Source: Candidatus Saccharimonadota bacterium
GTDB taxonomy: Bacteria; Patescibacteriota; Saccharimonadia; Saccharimonadales; Saccharimonadaceae
Length of the DNA: 52,701 nucleotides
NCBI GenBank assembly: GCA_028288995.1
Contig: JAQGHF010000001.1
Coordinates: 1-52,701 of the forward strand
Reading direction: 5' to 3'
Shown one piece after another: positions 8,922 through 16,939 of the stretch; the stretch's first letter is position 1, and each line of letters begins with the position of its first letter. The position numbers and the translations under genes are program-made. The notes under the pieces were generated by a model, which did no database searches, had not been told where the DNA came from, and saw only the letters and a program-made list of their open reading frames with translations.

Positions 8922-9155
8922 ATGGACAACGGACAATATCACATCCCCCCAGAAGAACTGATTCAAGAAATTGAGTCTGCTTTTGATCCCCGTGATGTTC
9001 AAGAGATGGAAAAGCAGCCTTCTCCATACGAAGTGGTAAAAAATACAGAACAAGAAATTGATGAATTTCGAGCAAACGCAACCGAAGATACAATTCCAAG
9101 GTACTCAATGATTACGCTTGCTCGTTCAGTAGTTAAAAGCATAATGGGGCGATAA
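8922..9155 (+). CDS. Small hypothetical protein
   Basis: A 77-residue acidic protein without membrane segment or cysteines. I do not recognise a family. It contains a Glu/Gln-rich helix-forming stretch (EELIQEIESAFDP) and ends in a basic SVVKSIMGR. Its stop overlaps the next start by one base, so the pair is co-translated. Both sit between tatD and the cysteine desulfurase gene. It may be a partner of the next protein. Confidence 0.6.
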   Translation: MDNGQYHIPPEELIQEIESAFDPRDVQEMEKQPSPYEVVKNTEQEIDEFRANATEDTIPRYSMITLARSVVKSIMGR

Positions 9156-9499
9156 TGGCTTTATTTACGTCAAACACAACGCAGCAAAGTCTCCATGACC
9201 GATTAGTAGAAATCGAGAGTGTTATTGGAGGCAACTTGTTTCCAAAGCCAGCTGGGGTCACAAAACAACGATTTTGGTATCACCAAGGTGATTGGTTCTA
9301 CGAAACACACGATGCGGTCGGTCCTATGGTTGCACGCTACCAGTTTGCAAATGGACAAGCGCATAAACTTGTTGATGGTAAACCGATTGCATTCGCTGAA
9401 GGTGAAATTGACAATCTACACAAAATGATTCAGCGCTATCGTGATGAAGTATATGCACAACTATATGCTCCACGAAACGACACTCGCGTCGCAGCGTAA
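9155..9499 (+). CDS. Small hypothetical protein
   Basis: 114 residues, soluble, rich in aromatic residues in the middle (RFWYHQGDWFYETHDAVG), with a C-terminal amphipathic helix (IDNLHKMIQRYRDEVYAQ). I recognise no family. Its ATG overlaps the TAA of the preceding small gene by one base (TAATG), a sign of translational coupling and that both are real. It lies just before the leaderless promoter of the desulfurase gene. Confidence 0.65.
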   Translation: MALFTSNTTQQSLHDRLVEIESVIGGNLFPKPAGVTKQRFWYHQGDWFYETHDAVGPMVARYQFANGQAHKLVDGKPIAFAEGEIDNLHKMIQRYRDEVYAQLYAPRNDTRVAA

Positions 9500-9503
9500 C
9501 TGG

Positions 9504-9509
9504 TATAAT
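9504..9509 (+). promoter_or_regulatory. Extended -10 box of the desulfurase gene, leaderless GTG start
   Basis: TGG-TATAAT (9501-9509) ends 7 nt before GTG 9517. The predicted transcription start coincides with the start codon. Confidence 0.7.
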
Positions 9510-9516
9510 AAAACAA

Positions 9517-10671
9517 GTGAACGACTCTATCATTTATCTTGACCATGCGGCAGCAACACCCATGGACCCTAAAGTGTTAGCTGCGATGCAGCCATATTTT
9601 TCTGATGACTTTTATAATCCCTCTGCACCCTACGCGCCAGCAATTGTTGTTCGACGTGCGTACGAAGCGGCGAAGGATAGTCTTGGACACGCTATTGGCG
9701 CAAAAGGCGATGAAATTGTTATGACAGCAGGGGCAACCGAGTCGGTGAATCTTGCGTTTTATAGTATTGGCGGCCATATTGTCACGGCAAATGTTGAGCA
9801 TCACGCCGTACTTGAAGCAGCGAAACAATTTGAACATACGTTAGTTGCTGCTGATGAACGTGGGTTCGTTTCGTCAGCTGCTATCAAAGCAGCAATCCAG
9901 GCTGATACACGACTTGTTAGTATCGCACTTGCAAATAACGAGCTTGGAACGATTCAACCGCTCCGTGACATTGCTGAAGTCGTTCGTACGGAACGTGAAG
10001 CAAGACTCTCAAGAGGTGATCATACGCCGATCTATTTACACAGCGATGCATCGCAGGGCGTGGGGCAGTTAGACGTGAATGTCGCACGACTTGGTGTCGA
10101 CCTTTTGACACTGAACGCTGCAAAAGTCTACGGTCCAAAACAGGTTGGTCTTTTATGGTCTGCATCACATGTTGCATTGAAGCCACAAGTTCGTGGTGGG
10201 GGACAAGAACGGGGTATTCGAAGCGGTACTGAAAATGTTGCTGGTGCGGTTGGCTTTGCAAAAGCATTAGAGCTTGCATCAGAACATCGTAAATACGAAT
10301 CTGATCGTCTTGGCACATTACGTGATGGGTTGGAATCAAAATTAGTCGCGGCATTCCCGCAAGCTGTTTTATCTGGTCACCGCAAACATCGTCTTGCTGG
10401 TCATCTTCACATTTCTTTCCCGAATCTTGATGCGGAACGAGTACTCTTTGCACTTGAATCTCGTGGTGTCCTGGTTGCAACGGGTAGTGCCTGCGCTGCA
10501 AATAAAGGAACACGGTCACACGTGTTGACTGCAATTGGGTTGGCAGCAGAAGTTGCCGATGGAAGTCTTCGTATGACACTTGGGCATCTTTCAAACGAAG
10601 AGAATATGGCGAAGGCGGCTGAATATATTATCGAAGAAGTGGGCCGCGAATATACCCGGGTGCAGTCATGA
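9517..10671 (+). CDS. Cysteine desulfurase (class V aminotransferase fold)
   Basis: PLP enzyme that takes sulfur from cysteine as an enzyme-bound persulfide. The N-terminus YLDHAAATPMDPKV is typical of NifS/IscS proteins. The PLP-binding lysine is K203 in LNAAKVYGPKQVG and the catalytic cysteine is C326 in TGSACAANKG. The length is 384 aa. The GTG start is fixed by the -10 box 7 nt upstream. The next-but-one gene is mnmA, which uses persulfide sulfur for tRNA 2-thiouridine, so this desulfurase is probably the MnmA donor. No IscU or Suf scaffold gene is nearby. Confidence 0.93.
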   Translation: MNDSIIYLDHAAATPMDPKVLAAMQPYFSDDFYNPSAPYAPAIVVRRAYEAAKDSLGHAIGAKGDEIVMTAGATESVNLAFYSIGGHIVTANVEHHAVLEAAKQFEHTLVAADERGFVSSAAIKAAIQADTRLVSIALANNELGTIQPLRDIAEVVRTEREARLSRGDHTPIYLHSDASQGVGQLDVNVARLGVDLLTLNAAKVYGPKQVGLLWSASHVALKPQVRGGGQERGIRSGTENVAGAVGFAKALELASEHRKYESDRLGTLRDGLESKLVAAFPQAVLSGHRKHRLAGHLHISFPNLDAERVLFALESRGVLVATGSACAANKGTRSHVLTAIGLAAEVADGSLRMTLGHLSNEENMAKAAEYIIEEVGREYTRVQS

Positions 10672-11276
10672 TAAAGTGGTTATTCATTATTCCGGGAGCG
10701 CTTGTTGCGATTATTCTTGGAATTAGTTTTTACCTGCAGCCGAATGATTTTATTGGCTGTGGTACTACACCACAGACGGGAGGTACGCACTGTGTAAAAG
10801 CTGATACGATCGTTGTCCTCAGTGGTGGTGACACCAATGCACGTACTGACGAGGGTATCAAATTATTTCAAAATGGCTGGGCAAACTCTATTGTTTTCTC
10901 TGGCGCAGCGCAGGACAAATCTGGTCCAAGTAATGCAGCGGCAATGCGCCTTCGAGCAGTGAATGCAGGCGTGCCAGCAGCTTCAATTTACATAGATGAA
11001 CAGTCAGCCACAACTAAAGAGAATGCGTTGAATACGCATGCAATATTTGCGGATAATAATTCTAATACGGTGATTTTAGTCACGTCAGGCTATCATCAGC
11101 GACGATCAGAACTTGAATTTAAGAAAGAGAATACCAACATTACGGTACTCAACCATCCGCTACTGAGGGACAAAGACTGGTCGTTCTGGTGGTGGGTGAC
11201 GCCACGTGGCTGGTGGCTCGCTGGCGGTGAGATTGTGAAGATCGTCATATTTTACGTAGGAGGCGCAGCCTCATGA
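10668..11276 (+). CDS. DUF218 / YdcF-SanA family protein
   Basis: 202 aa. The N-terminus carries one hydrophobic segment (about residues 3-22), followed by the DUF218 core with IVVLSGGDTNARTDEGIKLF and, later, VTSGYHQRRSELEF, motifs of the YdcF/ElyC/SanA fold. Family members are linked to envelope integrity or polyprenol-linked precursor metabolism, but no reaction is established for most. The gene overlaps the desulfurase (ATGA) and mnmA (ATGA), so three genes form one operon. A role in tRNA thiolation is not implied by the domain; the overlap may reflect packing only. Confidence 0.85.
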   Translation: MIKWLFIIPGALVAIILGISFYLQPNDFIGCGTTPQTGGTHCVKADTIVVLSGGDTNARTDEGIKLFQNGWANSIVFSGAAQDKSGPSNAAAMRLRAVNAGVPAASIYIDEQSATTKENALNTHAIFADNNSNTVILVTSGYHQRRSELEFKKENTNITVLNHPLLRDKDWSFWWWVTPRGWWLAGGEIVKIVIFYVGGAAS

Positions 11277-12310
11277 CAAAGGTATATGTTGGCATGAGTG
11301 GTGGCGTTGACTCTAGCCTTACTGCAGCACTTTTAAAAGAACAAGGCTACGATGTCACCGGTGTGTACATGAAAAACTGGACAAAGGATTTACCTGGCAT
11401 GAAGTGTCCTTGGGCTGATGATCTTGCTGATGCAAAACGTGTCGCAGTGCAACTTGGCATTGATTTTAAAGTCTTTGATTTTGAAAACGAATACAAACAC
11501 AAAGTCGTCGACTATATGATCGAGGAATATAAACTTGGTCGTACGCCAAACCCAGACATCATGTGTAACCAAGAAGTAAAGTTCAAGTTATTCCTAGAAA
11601 CTGCATTAGAAGATGGTGCTGACATGATCGCAACTGGTCATTATGCACGCGTCGAAGATGGTGTCCTCAAACAGGCAGTTGATGTGAATAAAGATCAAAC
11701 TTATTTCTTGTATCGGGTTACCGAGAAAGCCCTCCAGAAAACGTTATTTCCCCTGGGTGAATTTACAAAACCAGCTGTTCGCGAAATGGCGAAAGAACGC
11801 GGACTTTATACGGCAGCAAAAAAAGACAGCCAAGGTATTTGTTTCGTTGGTCAAATTGGCATTCGCGAGTTCCTCTCGCAGTATGTTGAACAAGTTGCGG
11901 GTCCAATTATTGACAAGAAATCTGGTAAAGTATTGGGTCAGCACGACGGTGCTATTTTCTACACCATTGGTCAGCGTCACGGACTTGATCTAGGCGGCGG
12001 ACTCCCTTACTATGTCGTCGGTAAAGATATGGATAAGAACGAAGTCTATGTCACCACCGATCTTAACGATGAAACACTGTGGAAACCAGAGTTAACACTT
12101 TCAAGCGTCCATTGGATTAATGCGGCGCCAACCGAAGGGACTTTCAAGGTTCGTATCCGTCACCGTGCGCCACTCGCATCGGCAACACTTGCTTTTGAAG
12201 GCGATGACGTCAAACTCGTCCTTCATGATGCTGAGCGTGCAGCCGCAGCCGGACAATCAGTCGTTATCTACGACGGAGATGTCTGTATTGGCGGCGGCAT
12301 CATCGCCTAG
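11273..12310 (+). CDS. mnmA: tRNA-specific 2-thiouridylase
   Basis: Catalyses 2-thiolation of U34 in tRNAs for Lys, Glu and Gln. The PP-loop SGGVDSS (residues 9-15) binds ATP. The two catalytic cysteines are C98 (NPDIMCNQEVKF) and C190 (QGICFVGQ). The C-terminal beta-barrel with VRIRHRAPLA is present. The length, 345 aa, is normal. It overlaps the DUF218 gene by 4 bases and lies in an operon with a cysteine desulfurase, the expected sulfur donor. Confidence 0.96.
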   Translation: MTKVYVGMSGGVDSSLTAALLKEQGYDVTGVYMKNWTKDLPGMKCPWADDLADAKRVAVQLGIDFKVFDFENEYKHKVVDYMIEEYKLGRTPNPDIMCNQEVKFKLFLETALEDGADMIATGHYARVEDGVLKQAVDVNKDQTYFLYRVTEKALQKTLFPLGEFTKPAVREMAKERGLYTAAKKDSQGICFVGQIGIREFLSQYVEQVAGPIIDKKSGKVLGQHDGAIFYTIGQRHGLDLGGGLPYYVVGKDMDKNEVYVTTDLNDETLWKPELTLSSVHWINAAPTEGTFKVRIRHRAPLASATLAFEGDDVKLVLHDAERAAAAGQSVVIYDGDVCIGGGIIA

Positions 12311-12336
12311 ACCTTGAGTTGTCGCCAGTATCCCTG

Positions 12337-12342
12337 TATAAA
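12337..12342 (+). promoter_or_regulatory. -10 box of the pilin gene, leaderless
   Basis: TATAAA ends 7 nt before ATG 12350. This spacing decides the start against the upstream in-frame TTG at 12314, which would lie upstream of the promoter. Confidence 0.6.
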
Positions 12343-12349
12343 TAAGCAT

Positions 12350-12808
12350 ATGCATAAAGCGTGGGCGACTAAAAACGGATTTACGATTATCGAATTGCTT
12401 GTCACTATCGTTGTGATTGGTATTTTAGCGACCATCATGATTGTTTCGTATACAGGTATTCAACAGCGATCTCGTGATACCGACCGAGGGAACGATATTA
12501 CACAACTCAAGATCGCAATCGAAAAATACCACGCCGATAGAAGTCAGTATCCGGATGTTTGTTCGGGTGGTGATGACGTGGAATGTGCCGCAAGCAGCCT
12601 TGCAACGGTGCTCGTCCCAACATATCTCAAGGTGATTCCTCATGATCCAAGAAATACTGCCGATTCAGCGATGGATTATCGTTATATTCGTGGCAATCCG
12701 ACGACCGACTCGTATGGTCTTCTTGTCACAAATGAAGCCAAGTCCTCATGCAAGACCGGTCAAAATATAAACGCTTCATGGTGGACGAGTACGGTTCCAA
12801 GCTGTTAA
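12350..12808 (+). CDS. Type IV pilin-like protein (pseudopilin)
   Basis: 152 aa with a prepilin leader (MHKAWATKNG) followed by FTIIELLVTIVVIGILATIMIV, the classic N-methylation and assembly helix with Glu5. The globular part begins with a polar helix (QQRSRDTDRGNDITQLKIAI) and contains four cysteines (YPDVCSGGDDVEC, SSCKTGQ and the final PSC), likely two disulfides. It resembles the GspG-type pseudopilin fold (a DPRNT segment and an SYGLLV end). It may be a major or core pilin with which the larger pilin fusions in this window assemble. No pilin motor genes are visible here. Confidence 0.88.
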   Translation: MHKAWATKNGFTIIELLVTIVVIGILATIMIVSYTGIQQRSRDTDRGNDITQLKIAIEKYHADRSQYPDVCSGGDDVECAASSLATVLVPTYLKVIPHDPRNTADSAMDYRYIRGNPTTDSYGLLVTNEAKSSCKTGQNINASWWTSTVPSC

Positions 12809-12833
12809 CGCTCGAAAATCTGATAGTAACTGG

Positions 12834-12839
12834 TATAAT
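12834..12839 (+). promoter_or_regulatory. Extended -10 box of alaS, leaderless
   Basis: TGG-TATAAT (12831-12839) ends 8 nt before ATG 12848. Confidence 0.7.
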
Positions 12840-12847
12840 TAACCCTA

Positions 12848-14740
12848 ATGAACGCTCAAGATATTCGAAACTCGTACCTAGAGTTCTTTAAAGAACGTGG
12901 CCACGCGATTATTCCGCGTGCCAAACTGATGCCATACAATGACCCAACAACGCTATTTACAGGGAGTGGTATGCAGCCGTTACTCCCATATCTGCTTGGT
13001 GAATCACATCAAGATGGCGTACGGCTTGTTGATAGTCAGACCTGCCTGCGTGCTCAGGATATTGAAGATGTTGGTGATAATCGTCACACCACTTTCTTTG
13101 AGATGCTTGGTAACTGGAGTCTTGGCGATTACTTTAAAGAACAACAAATTCGTTGGTTCTTCGAATTCCTAACTGAAAAAGTTGGTCTCGATCCAAATAA
13201 GATTTACGTGACAGCATTTATTGGTGATGAAAAACATGGCATCCCTCGCGATGACGAAGCGGCAAACATCTGGCAGAAAGTCTTTGAAGAAAAAGGTATT
13301 GAAGCGAAGATTGTTGAAGTTGGAAGCCAAGAAGATGGTAATGTACGCGGCATTAATCCAGGTGAGCGTATCTTCTTTTACGATGATGGCGAGAACTGGT
13401 GGAGCCGAGGTGGTGGACTTGATAAAACACCTATTGGCGACCCGTGCGGTCCTGACAGCGAAGTTTTTTATGACTTTGGTCCTGAAAACCACGCCACAGG
13501 CTATGGTCTAGCACACCCTGCAAGTGACAGTGGTCGGTTTATGGAAATCGGTAACCAAGTCTTTATGCAGTACCAACGACTTGATGATGGTTCGTTTGAG
13601 CCACTTGAAAAGAAGAACGTTGACTTTGGTGGTGGACTAGAGCGAATCGCCGCTGCGCAAATTAATAGCCCAGATGTCTTCAAGATTAGTCTTTTGTGGC
13701 CAATAATCGAACAGTTGCAGAAATTATCTGGCAAGAACTACGAAAGTAACACAGCAAGCATGCGTGTGATTGCTGACCACCTTCGTGCAGCAACTTTCCT
13801 TGCAGTCGATGACGTCAAACCTTCAAATAAAGAACAAGGCTACGTGATGCGTCGCCTGATTCGCCGTGCGGTTCGTTTTGCCTTCGACCTTGGTATCGAG
13901 CAGAATTTCCTTGAAGGTATCGTTCCTGTTATTGCTGACATGTACAGTAACGATTATCCAGAAGTTGCTCAGAAACGAGACGATATTATCGCGATGCTTG
14001 TAAAAGAAGAAAAGGTCTTCCGTCAGACACTTCGAAAAGGTCTTCGTGAACTTGAACGATTTGCCGAACAAGGCGTCACCGGATCTGAATTGTTCACACT
14101 GTATGACACATATGGATTTCCAGTCGAGCTTTCTACTGAAGAAGCCTTCAAGCAAGATATCAAACTTTCTGATACCTGGCGTGAAGAATTCGACGCAAAG
14201 ATGAAAGAACAGCGTGAGCGTTCACAAACCGCTGCAAAGGGAACTTTCAAGGGTGGTCTTGGTGGACAGACTGAGATCCACAAACAATACCACACCGCAA
14301 CACACTTGATGTACGCGGCACTTCGTCAGGTGCTTGGTGACCACGTTGTGCAGCACGGAAGTAATATTACCGAAGAGCGACTTCGCTTCGACTTTTCACA
14401 CCCTGATAAAATGACTCCTGAACAAATTAAAGAAGTCGAAGACATTGTGAACCGCGAAATTAATAAAGACCTCAAGGTGAGTTATGCCGAGTATCCGACA
14501 AAAGTCGCTCGTGAAGAAATGGGTGCGCTTGGACAGTTTGGTGATCGTTACGGTGAGACCGTGAAGGTTTACAAGATGATTGCAGACAATGAAGATACAC
14601 CCTTTAGTTTCGAAATCTGTGGTGGTCCTCACGTTGAACACACGCTCGAATTAATTCAGCCCGGTGATAAGGTCTTTAAGATTCTGAAAGAGGAATCAAG
14701 CAGCGCCGGTATCCGGCGTATCAAAGCCGTTCTTGTTTAA
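12848..14740 (+). CDS. alaS: Alanyl-tRNA synthetase lacking the C-terminal domain
   Basis: Class II synthetase for tRNA-Ala. The catalytic core starts with DIRNSYLEFFKERGH and contains TGSGMQPLLPYL and the GGLERIAA motif 3. The tRNA-recognition middle domain is followed by the editing domain, whose metal-ligand motifs are intact: HTATH (H482/H486) and CGGPH (C591/H595). The protein ends at 630 aa, right after the editing domain. The coiled coil and C-Ala (DHHA1) domain of ordinary AlaRS (about 870 aa) are missing, and the next gene on this strand is not a detached copy. Its stop shares two bases with the stop of the convergent gene. Confidence 0.95.
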   Translation: MNAQDIRNSYLEFFKERGHAIIPRAKLMPYNDPTTLFTGSGMQPLLPYLLGESHQDGVRLVDSQTCLRAQDIEDVGDNRHTTFFEMLGNWSLGDYFKEQQIRWFFEFLTEKVGLDPNKIYVTAFIGDEKHGIPRDDEAANIWQKVFEEKGIEAKIVEVGSQEDGNVRGINPGERIFFYDDGENWWSRGGGLDKTPIGDPCGPDSEVFYDFGPENHATGYGLAHPASDSGRFMEIGNQVFMQYQRLDDGSFEPLEKKNVDFGGGLERIAAAQINSPDVFKISLLWPIIEQLQKLSGKNYESNTASMRVIADHLRAATFLAVDDVKPSNKEQGYVMRRLIRRAVRFAFDLGIEQNFLEGIVPVIADMYSNDYPEVAQKRDDIIAMLVKEEKVFRQTLRKGLRELERFAEQGVTGSELFTLYDTYGFPVELSTEEAFKQDIKLSDTWREEFDAKMKEQRERSQTAAKGTFKGGLGGQTEIHKQYHTATHLMYAALRQVLGDHVVQHGSNITEERLRFDFSHPDKMTPEQIKEVEDIVNREINKDLKVSYAEYPTKVAREEMGALGQFGDRYGETVKVYKMIADNEDTPFSFEICGGPHVEHTLELIQPGDKVFKILKEESSSAGIRRIKAVLV

Positions 14741-15594
14741 GTAGCGTGGTGCTGGTGAATGATTTCTTGAAGCGCATTTTGAAATGTGGTGAAGTTATTG
14801 TGACTAAGAGGAAGCATTTGTGTATGTTCATGGGACACGATCTTGCCCTCATCCGCCAGTATGTCTGGAGTCTTACGATATGTCTTTAGCGAAATAGGGA
14901 GGTCGTGCTGATCAAGATCCTTGATTGAATCGAGCGTCATCTCTGAGTGATCAGTGCTACCATCTTCATGGAACGAAATAATTGAACGAGTAATCGTATT
15001 GTGTTGAATCATCTTGAAATTTGCGAGATCAATTGTTTCACTTCTCGAAAGCGTGATAGATTGCGCTGAAGTTTCGTCGAATGCGATTGGGATTTGAATT
15101 TTTTCAGTAACCTGCCATGCAGATGTTTTCGAAACCACAGTATCACGCCAGTCTGCATATCGTTCTGTGCCGTAAGTGCTGAAGTCTTCAATACCGAATC
15201 CTGCGAGTAATACTCGACTTTGGTCGTAGTCCATAAACTCTTGTCGTGAGTCGAATTGTTTATTTCGAACCTGGATAAGTGGCACATAGCCGAGAGTTTC
15301 GGTACGCATAAGTTTTGCTGCTCCCTGAATCCCTTTCAGAGGGAAAGAGAATTCATCGAGTACCATTTTTTGTGTGAGGTCATCATATCCCAGTACAATA
15401 TTTGCACCCCTCTGTTCATCGAGAGAGGCATCAAAATATGCTTCAAGTTCTTTAAGCATCACAGGGATAGCATGAACGCCTTCTAGTTGAAGTTTAAACC
15501 CGATACCGGGCTCTAGATCGCTTGTCGCAAATGCAAGAAGCTCAATAAGCTTTTTACCGCTGTATGTCTCTGCAGTCTTTGGGGATAATTCCAT
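14737..15594 (-). CDS. Hypothetical soluble protein
   Basis: 285 aa, acidic, with no signal peptide, membrane helix or cysteine cluster. I recognise no family or catalytic motif. It contains a long mixed alpha/beta sequence with many Ser/Thr/Asp residues and a His-rich C-terminus (LQEIIHQHHAT). It is convergent with alaS and divergent from ftsA. Its -10 box lies 6 nt upstream of the ATG, which supports both the start and the reality of the gene. Confidence 0.7.
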   Translation of the reverse strand: MELSPKTAETYSGKKLIELLAFATSDLEPGIGFKLQLEGVHAIPVMLKELEAYFDASLDEQRGANIVLGYDDLTQKMVLDEFSFPLKGIQGAAKLMRTETLGYVPLIQVRNKQFDSRQEFMDYDQSRVLLAGFGIEDFSTYGTERYADWRDTVVSKTSAWQVTEKIQIPIAFDETSAQSITLSRSETIDLANFKMIQHNTITRSIISFHEDGSTDHSEMTLDSIKDLDQHDLPISLKTYRKTPDILADEGKIVSHEHTQMLPLSHNNFTTFQNALQEIIHQHHAT

Positions 15595-15600
15595 CGGTAT

Positions 15601-15606
15601 ATTATA
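15601..15606 (-). promoter_or_regulatory. -10 box of the minus-strand hypothetical gene, leaderless
   Basis: On the minus strand TATAAT ends 6 nt before the ATG at 15594. Confidence 0.6.
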
Positions 15607-15656
15607 GAATATTTAGTATAAAAATACAATCCTTAGGAGCATAAGCACCAATGTTA

Positions 15657-15662
15657 TATAAT
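15657..15662 (+). promoter_or_regulatory. -10 box upstream of ftsA
   Basis: TATAAT (or TATATA at 15655-15660, extended by TG at 15652-15653). The box overlaps the first in-frame ATG (15661), so that ATG is unlikely to be transcribed. The next ATG at 15673 sits 10 nt after the box. Confidence 0.55.
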
Positions 15663-15672
15663 GGACGGTAAT

Positions 15673-16938
15673 ATGGTATTAGAAAAATTTCGAAAAGCTC
15701 GCAGAAAAGCGCCAGCCGATGACTACATTGTTGCACTTGATATTGGCACGGAATTCGTAAAAGCACTCATCGCTAAGGTTGGGGATGAAGATCTTGAAAT
15801 TGTTGGCGTTGGGCGCTCTCGCCAAGATGTGAGCGATATGCACTCTGGTGCAATTGCTGACATTGCTGGAGTTGTTCGTAACTGTGAAGAAGCACTTGCT
15901 GACGCTGAAGAACAAGCGGGACTCCAGGCAAAACGAGTCGTGATTGGTATCGCTGGTGAACTTGTAAAGGGTGTGACGGACACAATCCGCTATCGTCGTC
16001 CACAGCCGGATCGCCCACTCGACTCATCTGAAATGGAATTTATTATCGAAAAAGTACAAGAACGTGCCCAAATTAAAGCACAACGACAGATCGCTCTTGA
16101 ATCAGGTAACGACGAAGTTGAAGTGAAACTGGTGAACAGCGCACTTGTGAGTATCCATATCGATGGCTACAAAGTCAGTAACCCGATTGGCTTCCAAGGT
16201 CGTGATGTTGCAGTGCAAATCTACACTGCGTTTGCACCGATGGTCCACATTGGTGCACTAGAGCGTGTTGCTGATGAGCTTTCACTTGAACTGCTTGCAG
16301 TCGCTGCTGAACCGTTTGCGGTCAGTCGATCCGTGCTTGGTAACGATGCGAGCAGTAACTTTACCGCTATCCTTGCCGACGTTGGTGGTGGTACGACAGA
16401 CATTGCAGTTGTGAACGATGGTGGTGTTGAAGGCACGAAGATGTTTGGTATAGGTGGTCGAAGCTTCACGCAGACAATCGCCAGCGAAATGGAACTTTCA
16501 TACAAAGACGCTGAAAAGCTGAAGGTCAACATCGGTCACGATCAAATTAAGCCGAGTGTAGCGAAGGAAGTAAATGATGCAATCGATAAGACACTTGAGG
16601 TCTGGATTGCTGGCGTAGAACTTGCACTGAGTGAATTTGATTCGATTGACCATCTTCCAAATCGAATCCTACTTTGCGGTGGTGGTTCAAGCCTCGAAAA
16701 GCTCGTGACGGCACTTGAATCAAGCGAATGGCACAAAGACCTTCCATTTACGAAGAAGCCAACAGTTCATCATATTCAGCCTTCTGAGGTAATTGGTGTA
16801 ATCGACACCACCAAGGACGTTACAGACCACACCTTCATCACTGCCATGGGTCTTCTCAGAGTTGGCTATGATACAATACTAGGGAGTGGAGAGGGTGATT
16901 CTATTAAAGAAAAACTTAATCGCCTTTTGAGAATTTAA
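15673..16938 (+). CDS. ftsA: FtsA-like actin-fold cell division ATPase
   Basis: Actin/Hsp70-fold protein that in other bacteria tethers FtsZ to the membrane. Visible are phosphate 1 (ALDIGTEFVKALI), the SHS2 insertion (VVIGIAGELVKG and following), phosphate 2 ADVGGGTTDIAVV (near residue 236), the adenosine motif LCGGGSSLEKL and a C-terminal amphipathic helix (SIKEKLNRLLRI) fit for membrane targeting. I chose ATG 15673 (421 aa) because ATG 15661 lies inside the -10 box. It could instead act as a PilM-like type IV pilus actin homologue; family similarity and the targeting helix favour FtsA. The next gene starts one base after its stop. Confidence 0.85.
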   Translation: MVLEKFRKARRKAPADDYIVALDIGTEFVKALIAKVGDEDLEIVGVGRSRQDVSDMHSGAIADIAGVVRNCEEALADAEEQAGLQAKRVVIGIAGELVKGVTDTIRYRRPQPDRPLDSSEMEFIIEKVQERAQIKAQRQIALESGNDEVEVKLVNSALVSIHIDGYKVSNPIGFQGRDVAVQIYTAFAPMVHIGALERVADELSLELLAVAAEPFAVSRSVLGNDASSNFTAILADVGGGTTDIAVVNDGGVEGTKMFGIGGRSFTQTIASEMELSYKDAEKLKVNIGHDQIKPSVAKEVNDAIDKTLEVWIAGVELALSEFDSIDHLPNRILLCGGGSSLEKLVTALESSEWHKDLPFTKKPTVHHIQPSEVIGVIDTTKDVTDHTFITAMGLLRVGYDTILGSGEGDSIKEKLNRLLRI

Positions 16939-16939
16939 C

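Noticed and set aside
12314-12349. TTG start giving a 12-residue longer pilin
   Set aside because: It lies upstream of the -10 box, and prepilin leaders are normally short; ATG 12350 fits both.
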